This document shows positions 30,710-37,913 of a DNA stretch of 37,928 bases, piece by piece (position 1 is the first letter of the stretch; every line of letters begins with the position of its first letter). A program made the translations under genes and the position numbers. Source of the stretch: Actinomycetes bacterium (lineage in GTDB: Bacteria > Actinomycetota > Actinomycetes > Mycobacteriales > Mycobacteriaceae); NCBI GenBank assembly GCA_023417985.1, contig JAEZDV010000158.1, forward strand, positions 1-37,928, given 5' to 3'. The notes beneath the pieces are model-generated. The model searched no databases and was not told where the DNA came from. It was given only the letters and a program-made list of their open reading frames with translations.

Positions 30710-30715
30710 CAGTAT
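30710..30715 (+). promoter_or_regulatory. Putative -10 of mshA
   Basis: CAGTAT lies 6 nt before GTG 30722, consistent with a leaderless start. A GGAGGG between them is too close to act as a normal ribosome binding site. I could not identify a -35. Confidence 0.35.
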
Positions 30716-30721
30716 GGAGGG

Positions 30722-32056
30722 GTGACCTCCCAGCCCAGCCGTCCGCATCGCGTGGCCGTGATCTCGGTTCACACCTCTCCGCTGGCACAGCCCGGTACCG
30801 GGGACGCGGGTGGCATGAACGTGTACGTGCTGCAGACAGCCATCGAACTTGCCCGTCGCGGTGTCGAAGTGGAGATCTTCACCCGGGCGACCTCCTCGTC
30901 GGACCCGGCGGTTCAGCACGCTGCGCCCGGAGTTCTCGTCCGCAACATCGCCGCGGGACCGTTCGAGGGGCTCGACAAACACGACCTGCCCACCCAGCTG
31001 TGCGCGTTCGCAGCGGGTGTCCTGCGCGAGGAGGCACGTCATCCGCAGGGTTACTACGACCTGGTCCACTCCCACTACTGGCTCTCGGGCCAGGTCGGCT
31101 GGCTCGCGCGCGACCGCTGGGGCGTGCCGCTCGTCCACACCGCCCACACCCTCGCGGCCGTGAAGAACGCGTCGCTCGCCGCGCGCGACACCCCGGAGCC
31201 CGCGGCTCGCCAGATCGGCGAACAGCAGGTCGTCGCGGAGGCGGACCGGATGGTCGCGAACACCACCGACGAAGTGGCCCAGCTCGAGCGGATCTACGGT
31301 GCCGACCCGTCGCGGATCGACGTCGTAGCCCCCGGGGCCGATCTGGCGCGGTACCGTCCCGGCGACCGTGACGCTGCGCGCGCGGAACTCGGCCTCGATC
31401 CTCGCGAGACGGTGGTGACCTTCGTAGGACGGATCCAGCCGCTGAAGGCTCCCGATGTGCTCCTGCGCGCTGCTGCCCGCGCCGTCGCCGATGCTCCGGA
31501 CCTGCCGCTGCGGGTACTCGTCGTCGGCGGACCGTCGGGAACCGGACTCGAGCGCCCGGACGCGTTGATCGAACTCGCGTCCGAACTGGGCATTGCACCT
31601 CGCGTCACCTTTCTGCCGCCACAACCCGCAGACCGTCTCGCCCAGGTCTATCGCGCATCGGACCTGGTGGCCGTACCGAGCTATTCGGAGTCTTTCGGAC
31701 TCGTCGCCATCGAAGCGCAGGCGTGCGGCACTCCGGTGCTCGCGGCGAACGTCGGCGGGCTCGGCGTCGCGGTTCGGGACGGACGGACGGGCGTGCTCAT
31801 CGACGGGCACCGCACCGACGACTGGGCTGCGGCGCTGCGGTCTCTCGTGAGCGACCCCGCACGGTTGAAGACCCTCGCGGCGGCGGCGCCGAAGCATGCC
31901 GAGGGCTTTTCCTGGGAACACACCGCAGACGGGTTGATCGACAGTTACCGGAGGGCAGGCATGAGGCGAAACCGGGCATTCGGGGCCAGTGAGCACGCAC
32001 TCCGGCGGCAACGCGGACCGTGGAAGCTGCGCCGAGCCGGGGGAGTCAAGGCATGA
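30722..32056 (+). CDS. mshA: D-inositol-3-phosphate glycosyltransferase (mycothiol step 1)
   Basis: A 444-residue GT4 enzyme that joins GlcNAc from UDP-GlcNAc to inositol-3-phosphate, starting mycothiol synthesis in the cytoplasm. The N-terminal domain has ISVHTSPLAQPGTGDAGGMN (donor loop) and HSHYWLSGQVGW; the C-terminal domain has VTFVGRIQPLKAPD and the nucleotide-sugar site SYSESFGLVAIEAQACGTP with the E-x7-E motif. It is followed by ybjN with a 4-nt ATGA overlap. The last ~30 residues are basic and look like a local addition. This is the only mycothiol-pathway gene I can name with certainty here. Confidence 0.96.
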   Translation: MTSQPSRPHRVAVISVHTSPLAQPGTGDAGGMNVYVLQTAIELARRGVEVEIFTRATSSSDPAVQHAAPGVLVRNIAAGPFEGLDKHDLPTQLCAFAAGVLREEARHPQGYYDLVHSHYWLSGQVGWLARDRWGVPLVHTAHTLAAVKNASLAARDTPEPAARQIGEQQVVAEADRMVANTTDEVAQLERIYGADPSRIDVVAPGADLARYRPGDRDAARAELGLDPRETVVTFVGRIQPLKAPDVLLRAAARAVADAPDLPLRVLVVGGPSGTGLERPDALIELASELGIAPRVTFLPPQPADRLAQVYRASDLVAVPSYSESFGLVAIEAQACGTPVLAANVGGLGVAVRDGRTGVLIDGHRTDDWAAALRSLVSDPARLKTLAAAAPKHAEGFSWEHTADGLIDSYRRAGMRRNRAFGASEHALRRQRGPWKLRRAGGVKA

Positions 32057-32604
32057 CCGAACATCTCGTCGAACGGATCGAATCCACGCTACGAGACCGG
32101 GAGATCGAGTACTCCCGCAAAGAGGGCGGACACGTCGTCGTCGACCTGCCGGGTGAGAACAAGCTCAAGACCACTGTGCTGCTCTCCGCAGGTAACCACG
32201 GTGTGCGGGTGGAAGCGTTCGTCTGCCGCAAGCCCGACGAGAACTTCGAAGACGTGTTCCGGTACCTGTTGCGCCGGAACCGGCGGCTCTACGGCGTGGC
32301 GTACACGCTCGACAAGGCGGGGGACATCTACCTCGTCGGCCGGATCGCCGAGCACGCCGTGACACCCGAGGAACTCGATGCCGTGCTCGGGCAGGTCCTC
32401 GAAGCGGCCGACTACGACTTCAACATCATCGTCGGTATCGGATTCATCTCGTCGATCGAGCGGGAGTGGGAGTGGCGGGTCTCGCGCGGTGAACCGCTGC
32501 GAAATCTGGAGCCTTTCCGACACCTCATCGAGGAACGGACCGGCGTCGCATTCGACCCCGAAACAGGTGACGGTGACCCCGGAAACGAGGTTTCGCGGGC
32601 GTAA
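32053..32604 (+). CDS. YbjN domain-containing protein (Rv0487-like)
   Basis: A 183-residue protein of the YbjN family, which resembles type III secretion chaperone folds: VERIESTLRDREIEYSRKEG near the start, VEAFVCRKPDENFEDVFRYL in the middle and IIVGIGFISSIEREWEWR toward the C-terminus. The role is unknown; in enterobacteria YbjN affects stress and motility. ATG 32053 overlaps the mshA stop, indicating coupled translation. Length equals that I recall for Rv0487. Confidence 0.85.
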   Translation: MTEHLVERIESTLRDREIEYSRKEGGHVVVDLPGENKLKTTVLLSAGNHGVRVEAFVCRKPDENFEDVFRYLLRRNRRLYGVAYTLDKAGDIYLVGRIAEHAVTPEELDAVLGQVLEAADYDFNIIVGIGFISSIEREWEWRVSRGEPLRNLEPFRHLIEERTGVAFDPETGDGDPGNEVSRA

Positions 32605-32635
32605 CATCCTGTCCGGTTTGCGAAGCATGCTCCGG

Positions 32636-32664
32636 TTGAAATTGTGACACTGCACACATAAAGC
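32636..32664 (+). promoter_or_regulatory. rpf promoter with CRP/GlxR-like site in the spacer
   Basis: TTGAAA (32636-32641), a 17-nt spacer and TAAAGC (32659-32664). Within the spacer, TGTGA-CACTGC-ACACA (32643-32658) matches the CRP/GlxR consensus at 9 of 10 positions. In M. tuberculosis the rpfA gene is a known Crp target. A site between -35 and -10 would normally repress. Confidence 0.45.
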
Positions 32665-32679
32665 GGAGAGATCTACCTT

Positions 32680-32720
32680 CCCCAGCCGACTCGGTTCTTC
32701 CGGTCGAACTGGGGATTTTC
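32680..32720 (+). terminator. Hairpin with T tract after ybjN, possibly in the rpf leader
   Basis: CCCCAG pairs with CTGGGG (32680-32685 with 32709-32714), with an inner CGAC-GTCG pairing, followed by ATTTTC. It can end the mshA-ybjN transcript. If rpf is transcribed from the TTGAAA/TAAAGC promoter, it would act as an attenuator within the rpf leader. Confidence 0.5.
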
Positions 32721-32723
32721 CGT

Positions 32724-32821
32724 GTCACGGCCAGGTTCTGTGTACGGGTGTGCAAGAAAACTTCGCCGTGACCGCTCCGTAATGAGCGCCTACCGTCGTT
32801 GTAGGCCCGAAATGAACGGGC
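32724..32821 (+). promoter_or_regulatory. Structured 5' leader of the Rpf-type gene
   Basis: Three further inverted repeats: GTCACGGC (32724-32731) with GCCGTGAC (32765-32772), enclosing 33 nt; GCCTAC-CGTCGTT-GTAGGC (32788-32806); and GCCCG-AAATGAA-CGGGC (32805-32821). The last two share two bases. I do not recognise a known riboswitch family. The whole gene-free stretch runs from 32605 to 32984. Confidence 0.45.
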
Positions 32822-32984
32822 GTTATCAACCGGCCCCGCCGCGCCGCCATCTCTGCCCCGCGGGTTGTTCGGAATCACAAGAAGTCAGGGCAGAGCGAGA
32901 TCTGCGATCACCGAATCGGAACACGTCGATCGGATCGCCAGGCGCAAAGCCGTCTCGTACGCAGCAGGAGAGGATTCACCCCAC

Positions 32985-33314
32985 ATGGCCAAGTTCGACA
33001 TCAAGCGCACCCTCGGCACCGTCGCTGCCACCGCAGCCCTCGTTGCCACCCCCTTCGCTCTGGGGACCGGCACTGCGAACGCAGCGTCCGGCAACTGGGA
33101 CGCGGTCGCTCAATGCGAGAGCGGCGGCAACTGGGCTACCAACACCGGCAACGGCTACTACGGTGGCCTGCAGTTCTCGCAGAGCACCTGGGAGGCCTAC
33201 GGCGGTACCGGCTACGCGCACAACGCGTCCCGTGAGGAGCAGATCCGCATCGCCGAGAACGTGCTGGCCGGTCAGGGCCCGGGCGCGTGGCCGGTCTGCG
33301 GTCAGCACCTCTGA
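32985..33314 (+). CDS. Minimal Rpf-type transglycosylase (resuscitation-promoting factor)
   Basis: A 109-residue secreted protein. The signal peptide runs to about residue 33 (lysines, then VAATAALVATPFALGTG, cut after TANA). The rest is a single Rpf domain: NWDAVAQCESGGNWATNTGN with the catalytic Glu, YYGGLQFSQSTWEAYGG, and a C-terminal Cys in WPVCGQHL that pairs with the first Cys. It has no LysM or G5 domain, so it is the shortest form, like the RpfC/D/E class. It cleaves peptidoglycan and would aid growth restart. ATG 32985 is preceded by GGAGAGGA. It has a long structured leader. Confidence 0.93.
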   Translation: MAKFDIKRTLGTVAATAALVATPFALGTGTANAASGNWDAVAQCESGGNWATNTGNGYYGGLQFSQSTWEAYGGTGYAHNASREEQIRIAENVLAGQGPGAWPVCGQHL

Positions 33315-33349
33315 TCCTTCGGTCGAGAGTCCGGCCTTCGGTCGACTGG

Positions 33350-33386
33350 AGCCCTGTGCGCGACATCGTTCGCGCACAGGGCTTTT
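33350..33386 (+). terminator. Rho-independent terminator of the Rpf-type gene
   Basis: AGCCCTGTGCGCG pairs perfectly with CGCGCACAGGGCT (13 bp), around the loop ACATCGTT, followed by TTTT. This is the clearest intrinsic terminator in the window. Confidence 0.9.
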
Positions 33387-33436
33387 CGGCTTTCGAGGCT
33401 GTCTCCTGCCTCTCGTACGGGTTGCGAGGATCGTGT

Positions 33437-33452
33437 TGTGATCGGCCTCACA
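33437..33452. promoter_or_regulatory. Exact CRP/GlxR-type operator
   Basis: TGTGA-TCGGCC-TCACA matches the consensus TGTGA-N6-TCACA at all ten positions and extends by one pair on each side (TTGTGA...TCACAA). It lies about 64 nt before the CoA-ligase ATG at 33516, upstream of a TATCGT that may be the -10. Confidence 0.75.
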
Positions 33453-33515
33453 ATCTTGCGGTATCGTTGCGCGCGACCCACGGCACGCGTGCCGACGCAG
33501 CACGGAGGAGAAAAC

Positions 33516-35102
33516 ATGAGTTTCCGCAGCCCTTTTCCCGACGTCGATATTCCCGCGCTGAGTGTGTACGACTTCCTGTTCGGTTCGATCGACGAAGCGG
33601 ACCTCGACAGGCCGGCGCTGATCGACGGTCCGACCGGGGCTGTGACGGACTATCGCACGCTCATCGCGCAGGTGGACGGGGTCGCCGGAGCGCTTGCGGC
33701 ACGGGGGATCGGTGTCGGTGATGTCGTCGGCCTGCTCTCGCCCAATGTTCCTGCGTTTGCCGCGGTGTTCCACGGCATCCTGCGGTCGGGTGCCACTGCC
33801 ACGACGATCAACGCGCTCTACACCGCCGCAGATATCGTCAAGCAACTCGAAGACTCGGGTGCCAAGGCCCTCCTGACGGTCTCGCCGTTGCTCCCGCAGG
33901 CGGCGGAAGCTGCAGAGGCGGTGGGGATCCCCGCCGACCTGCTCATCGTGCTCGACGGAGCCGAAGGGCATCCGTCGCTTCGGGACCTGCTCGCAGAGCG
34001 CGCACCCGCTCCCGAGGTGAGCTTCGACGCGGCGACACACCTTGCGGTGCTGCCGTATTCGTCGGGTACCACGGGCCGCCCCAAGGGCGTCATGCTGACG
34101 CACCGCAACCTCGTCGCCAATGTGTGCCAGATCAACCCGCGGATGGGAATCGGGCACGACGATCGCGTGTTGGCATTGTTGCCGTTCTTCCACATCTACG
34201 GCATGACCGTGCTGCTCAACGCAGCTTTGTCGAATCGCGCGACTCTGGTGACGATGCCGAAATTCGACCTCGTCGAGTTTCTCTCCCTCATCTCCGAACG
34301 CAAGTGCACGTACATCTTCATCGCTCCGCCGGTTGCGGTCGCGCTCGCGAAGCACCCGCTCGTCGACCAGTACGACCTCTCGAGCATTCACACCGTGTTC
34401 TCGGGGGCGGCACCGCTCGACAAGGCGCTGGGCGGTGCGGTCGCCGCGCGCCTCGGCTGCAATGTGCGCCAGGGCTACGGAATGTCCGAAATGAGTCCGG
34501 TATCCCATGCGATTCCGTTCTCCGACAACGACACACCGCTGGATTCGGTCGGGTTCACGGTGCCGAACATGGAATGCAAGATCGTGGATCCGGCGACCGG
34601 GGAAGAGGTCGACCCTCCCACCGGTGACGGAGTCTCCGCGGCTGGCGAACTGTGGTGCAAGGGTCCGAACATCATGGCGGGATACCTCGGAAACGACCGA
34701 GCGACGGCAGAGACGCTCGACGCCGACGGTTACCTGCACACCGGGGACATCGCCACTGTGGATGCGCACGGCGTGGTCCGGATCGTCGACCGGTTGAAGG
34801 AACTGATCAAGTACAAGGGTTATCAGGTGCCGCCCGCGGAACTCGAGGCATTGTTGCTTTCCCATCCGCAGATCGCAGATGCCGCGGTGATCGGCGTCCT
34901 CGACGACGACGGTGAAGAAGTCCCGAAGGCATTCGTTGTGCAACAGCCGGATTCGTCGCTGACCGAGGACGAGGTGATCGACTTCGTCGCCGAACGGGTC
35001 TCCCCGTACAAGAAGGTCCGGCGCGTGCAGTTCATCGACGTCGTGCCGAAGTCGGCCGCAGGCAAGATTCTCCGCAAGGATCTGCGGGCACCTACCGCGT
35101 AG
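33516..35102 (+). CDS. AMP-forming acyl-CoA / 4-coumarate-CoA ligase family
   Basis: A 528-residue ANL-superfamily enzyme. The ATP-binding P loop is YSSGTTGRPKGVMLTHRN (about 182-200), with GYGMSEMSPVSH (motif A5), YLHTGDIATVD (A7, Asp for ribose binding), IVDRLKELIKYKGYQVPPAE (A8) and the catalytic Lys in KSAAGKILRKDLR (A10). It activates a carboxylic acid as an acyl-adenylate and then as a CoA thioester. The pattern is nearest the 4-coumarate-CoA ligase-like group; the acid could be aromatic or a medium-chain fatty acid. ATG 33516 has GGAGGAG upstream. An exact CRP-type site precedes it, suggesting carbon-source control. Confidence 0.9.
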   Translation: MSFRSPFPDVDIPALSVYDFLFGSIDEADLDRPALIDGPTGAVTDYRTLIAQVDGVAGALAARGIGVGDVVGLLSPNVPAFAAVFHGILRSGATATTINALYTAADIVKQLEDSGAKALLTVSPLLPQAAEAAEAVGIPADLLIVLDGAEGHPSLRDLLAERAPAPEVSFDAATHLAVLPYSSGTTGRPKGVMLTHRNLVANVCQINPRMGIGHDDRVLALLPFFHIYGMTVLLNAALSNRATLVTMPKFDLVEFLSLISERKCTYIFIAPPVAVALAKHPLVDQYDLSSIHTVFSGAAPLDKALGGAVAARLGCNVRQGYGMSEMSPVSHAIPFSDNDTPLDSVGFTVPNMECKIVDPATGEEVDPPTGDGVSAAGELWCKGPNIMAGYLGNDRATAETLDADGYLHTGDIATVDAHGVVRIVDRLKELIKYKGYQVPPAELEALLLSHPQIADAAVIGVLDDDGEEVPKAFVVQQPDSSLTEDEVIDFVAERVSPYKKVRRVQFIDVVPKSAAGKILRKDLRAPTA

Positions 35103-35133
35103 GCGCCGGGTATCGATCCCGGGTGTCCGAACC

Positions 35134-35165
35134 GGTCCGGCCGCGGGGACGCTCGCGGCCGGACC
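35134..35165. terminator. Bidirectional terminator hairpin
   Basis: GGTCCGGCCGCG pairs perfectly with CGCGGCCGGACC (12 bp) around an 8-nt loop, between the convergent CoA-ligase and FAD oxidoreductase genes. A smaller CGGG-TATCGAT-CCCG hairpin lies just before it. Confidence 0.75.
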
Positions 35166-35190
35166 TGTATGCGGGACCGGCCCAGCGGAA

Positions 35191-36990
35191 TCAGCCCGCC
35201 AGGACGTGTGGCAAACCGGCGCGATACCGGTCGAGGTCGACGCGCCGGAAGGGTTCGAGTTCGGGCGGTTCGTGGAGTCGGAACATAGGCGGTGGAGTGG
35301 CCGGGGAGCCTGCGACGGCGACCAGCGCCGACACCGCGGCGCGCGCGGACTCGTTCGCGGACTCCATTGTGGCCAAGTCGATGTCGGTGCGCACGTAGTC
35401 GCCGGCGAGAAACAGATTGGGAATGGCGGTGTGCGCCTCCGGCCGGTTCTTCCGCGACCCGGCGGTGTTGATGAGCAACGGCGTGTCGTTGGTGTTCCGC
35501 CCGGCCGCGGCGTCCCAGCGCACCCCCGGGTCGAGAAACCACGACACGAGGTCTTCGTCCCGCAGGGCGGGTTCGCCGACATCGTTGAGGCACTGCTGCA
35601 TCTGCGCCCAGGTCTCGCGCGCGATCTCCTCGGGTGTGCACTCCTTGGCGATCTTCCCGTAGAGGATGCCCGGGGTGTCCCAGTCGGAGATGTCGACGGA
35701 GAGGCAGTCGTGGGTGTTGCCGTCGCCGTAGCGCGCGGCGAAGTCCCCTCGCCAGAACTGCGCCTGGCTGATCGACGTCAGCGCCCAGGGTGTGCCGAGA
35801 TATGCCACGTGCCCCTGTGCGATCCGGGTGGGTGCGCGGAGGAAGTACTGGATACCCACCATCCAGTCGGTCGTCAGATGACGCATGAGTTCGAGGCGGG
35901 GGTCGGCGTCGAGGATGCTCCGCGACCACAGTGGCAGCGCGCGCTCGACGGGCATTGCGGAGACGAACCAATCGGCATCGGCTACCGCCCGGCTTCCCGA
36001 ACCGTGTGCCATGCGTGCTCCGGTGATCCGTCCCCCGGACAACTCGATCGACTCCGCGCGCCAGCCCATTTCGATTTTCACGCCGAGGTCCTTCAGGAGA
36101 CGCGCCCAAGGGTCGATCCAGGCTTCGTTGGTGGGGGCCGAGAGCAATCTGTCGAGGTGTCCGTAGGCGGGGACGGTGCCCAGTGCGTTCCAGACGAATG
36201 CCTGTCCCATGACGCCGATGGTGCGGGTGGAGGCGGACTGCGGCCGAGCGGCAACCAGTTGCCGTGTCAGTGCGGAGACGAGGATGTCGCGGTAGCCCTG
36301 CGACTTGCCGTCCGCCTCGAGGGTCTGCGACCACGTCTGGTGTTCCCACTCGTCGTCGCGGCGTTCGAGGCAACTCGTCAGGAACATCACGAGTTTGCGT
36401 GTGAACAGCGCGAGTTCGTGCGGCGGGATGGCGCCGCCGAGGGAGAAGGCGGCACCGAGCGATTGCTGGAGTGACTCGAGATCGTAGACGTCGAGGCGCA
36501 GCGGTGAGATCGAGGCCGGGGCGGTGAGATCGGGCCCACCCGGGATCGCCAGCCGGAACGCGGGGCCGGAGACGAGATTGTCGAACACTCCGTTCGCGTT
36601 GCCGGTGAAGGGTATTCGCCGCATCGTGTCCGGGATGTGCTGGTAGAAGCCGGGAAAGAAGCGGAACCCGTGCTCCCCCGGGAGATCGAGACGACCGCCC
36701 GTCCCGGTGCCGGGTGAAGGCATGCTGCGTGCCTTCCCGCCGAGAGCGGTCGGCTCGTAGACGGTGACATCGAATCCGCGCTCGACGAGTTCGTGGGCGG
36801 CGGTGAGCCCGGCCATTCCGCCACCCAGGATCGCGACCCGGCGACCCGTCGAATGGACGGCCGGTGCCCGGCGTCCCGGACTGGTCACGCCCGGTGGGCG
36901 CGCCCCGGCGGCGGACGGAAGTGCGGCGGCGGCGCCGAGGGCGCCGAGTGCGGTGAGGACGGAGCGGCGGGACAGGCGTGCATCTGACAA
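35191..36990 (-). CDS. Tat-exported FAD-dependent amine oxidase/phytoene desaturase-like protein
   Basis: A 599-residue flavoprotein. The N-terminus has a twin-arginine signal (ARLSRRSVLTALGALGAAAA). The FAD-binding motif is RVAILGGGMAGLTAAHELVE (G-x-G-x-x-G), with VTVYEPTALGGKARS and the C-terminal FLAGDYVRTDIDLATMESAN. The pattern resembles hydroxysqualene dehydroxylase HpnE and carotenoid desaturases; the exact reaction is unknown. The start is TTG 36990, preceded by GGGGGG, as no in-frame ATG or GTG fits, and it places the Tat signal correctly. It converges on the CoA ligase gene. Confidence 0.82.
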   Translation of the reverse strand: MSDARLSRRSVLTALGALGAAAALPSAAGARPPGVTSPGRRAPAVHSTGRRVAILGGGMAGLTAAHELVERGFDVTVYEPTALGGKARSMPSPGTGTGGRLDLPGEHGFRFFPGFYQHIPDTMRRIPFTGNANGVFDNLVSGPAFRLAIPGGPDLTAPASISPLRLDVYDLESLQQSLGAAFSLGGAIPPHELALFTRKLVMFLTSCLERRDDEWEHQTWSQTLEADGKSQGYRDILVSALTRQLVAARPQSASTRTIGVMGQAFVWNALGTVPAYGHLDRLLSAPTNEAWIDPWARLLKDLGVKIEMGWRAESIELSGGRITGARMAHGSGSRAVADADWFVSAMPVERALPLWSRSILDADPRLELMRHLTTDWMVGIQYFLRAPTRIAQGHVAYLGTPWALTSISQAQFWRGDFAARYGDGNTHDCLSVDISDWDTPGILYGKIAKECTPEEIARETWAQMQQCLNDVGEPALRDEDLVSWFLDPGVRWDAAAGRNTNDTPLLINTAGSRKNRPEAHTAIPNLFLAGDYVRTDIDLATMESANESARAAVSALVAVAGSPATPPPMFRLHEPPELEPFRRVDLDRYRAGLPHVLAG

Positions 36991-37029
36991 TGGAACCCCC
37001 CGAGTCGGCGATGACGACGATGACCGAAC

Positions 37030-37061
37030 CGTGCGTTCCCGGCAGAGAATGGCAACGCACG
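37030..37061. promoter_or_regulatory. Inverted repeat between the FAD oxidoreductase gene and gpmA
   Basis: CGTGCGTT (37030-37037) and AACGCACG (37054-37061) form a perfect 8-bp inverted repeat with a 16-bp spacer, centred in the 141-bp divergent intergenic region. It is a candidate operator for one or both genes. Confidence 0.5.
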
Positions 37062-37131
37062 TTGTCGAATATGGCCGATAATTGCCCATCCCGTGGGCGA
37101 AATCGCCGTCGCACCGTGTCAGGATTGGACC

Positions 37132-37878
37132 ATGAGTATCGGAACACTGGTTCTGCTCCGCCACGGCGAGAGCGAATGGAACGCGATGAACCTGTTCACC
37201 GGCTGGGTGGACGTGCATCTCACCGACAAGGGCGTCGCCGAAGGCAAGCGCGCCGGCCTGCTGCTCGCCGAGCAGGGTGTCCTGCCCGACGTCGTCTACA
37301 CCTCCCTGCTGCGCCGGGCCATCAGCACCGCGAACTTCGCGCTCGACGCCGCCGACCGGCACTGGATTCCCGTGGTCCGCGACTGGCGGCTCAACGAGCG
37401 TCACTACGGCGCGCTGCAGGGCAAGAACAAGTCCGAGATCAAGGACGAGTTCGGTGAAGAGCAGTTCATGTTGTGGCGTCGCAGTTACGACACCCCGCCG
37501 CCGCCTATCGAGCCCGGCTCGAAGTACAGCCAGGACACCGACGTCCGGTACTCGAATCTCGACGAGGTGCCTCTCACCGAGTGCCTGAAGGACGTCGTCG
37601 AGCGTTTCGTTCCCTACTGGGAGTCGACGATCTCGCAGGATCTGCTCGCTGGAAAGACGGTACTCGTCACCGCGCACGGCAACTCGCTGCGCGCGCTCGT
37701 CAAGCATCTCGACGGCATCTCCGACGAAGACATCGCCGGGCTGAACATCCCCACCGGCATCCCGCTCCGGTACGACCTGGACGAAGACCTGCGCCCGCTG
37801 AACCCGGGTGGCACCTACCTCGATCCCGAGGCTGCAGCGGCCGGCGCCGCGGCAGTTGCCAACCAGGGCGCGAAGTAG
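37132..37878 (+). CDS. gpmA: 2,3-bisphosphoglycerate-dependent phosphoglycerate mutase
   Basis: A 248-residue glycolytic enzyme (gpm1 in mycobacteria) that interconverts 3- and 2-phosphoglycerate. The phosphohistidine motif LLRHGESEWN is near residue 10, ERHYGALQGKNKSEI near residue 90, and the second histidine in TAHGNSLRALVKHL near residue 185. Length is typical. ATG 37132 has AGGA 7 nt upstream, but CAGGAT 6 nt upstream could also be a -10 of a leaderless mRNA. In M. tuberculosis the next genes are senX3-regX3, which would lie just beyond this window. The C-terminus is Ala-rich. Confidence 0.95.
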   Translation: MSIGTLVLLRHGESEWNAMNLFTGWVDVHLTDKGVAEGKRAGLLLAEQGVLPDVVYTSLLRRAISTANFALDAADRHWIPVVRDWRLNERHYGALQGKNKSEIKDEFGEEQFMLWRRSYDTPPPPIEPGSKYSQDTDVRYSNLDEVPLTECLKDVVERFVPYWESTISQDLLAGKTVLVTAHGNSLRALVKHLDGISDEDIAGLNIPTGIPLRYDLDEDLRPLNPGGTYLDPEAAAAGAAAVANQGAK

Positions 37879-37892
37879 TGATGCCGTCGCCC

Positions 37893-37913
37893 GGGGGCCC
37901 CCCCCCCCCCCCC
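37893..37913. repeat. Poly-C run at the window end
   Basis: GGGGG (37893-37897) is followed by 16 consecutive C (37898-37913), 15 nt beyond the gpmA stop. GGGGGCCCCC could form a hairpin and serve as a terminator, but a run of this length at the end of the sequence may equally be a sequencing or assembly error. Confidence 0.7.

Noticed and set aside
29693..32011. 772-residue open frame antisense to the hydrolase and mshA
   Set aside because: It overlaps two confident genes on the other strand and has shadow-like composition.
32825..32984. Possible ydaO (c-di-AMP) riboswitch before the rpf gene
   Set aside because: Only loose resemblance near the ribosome binding site; the conserved core could not be matched by eye. 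An Rfam search is the decisive test.
32976..35582. 868-residue open frame antisense to the rpf and CoA-ligase genes
   Set aside because: It spans three genes and a perfect terminator, and shows no recognisable domain.
34823..37147. 774-residue open frame, rich in Arg and Pro
   Set aside because: It is a frame-shifted shadow of the FAD oxidoreductase, with low-complexity Arg-rich composition.
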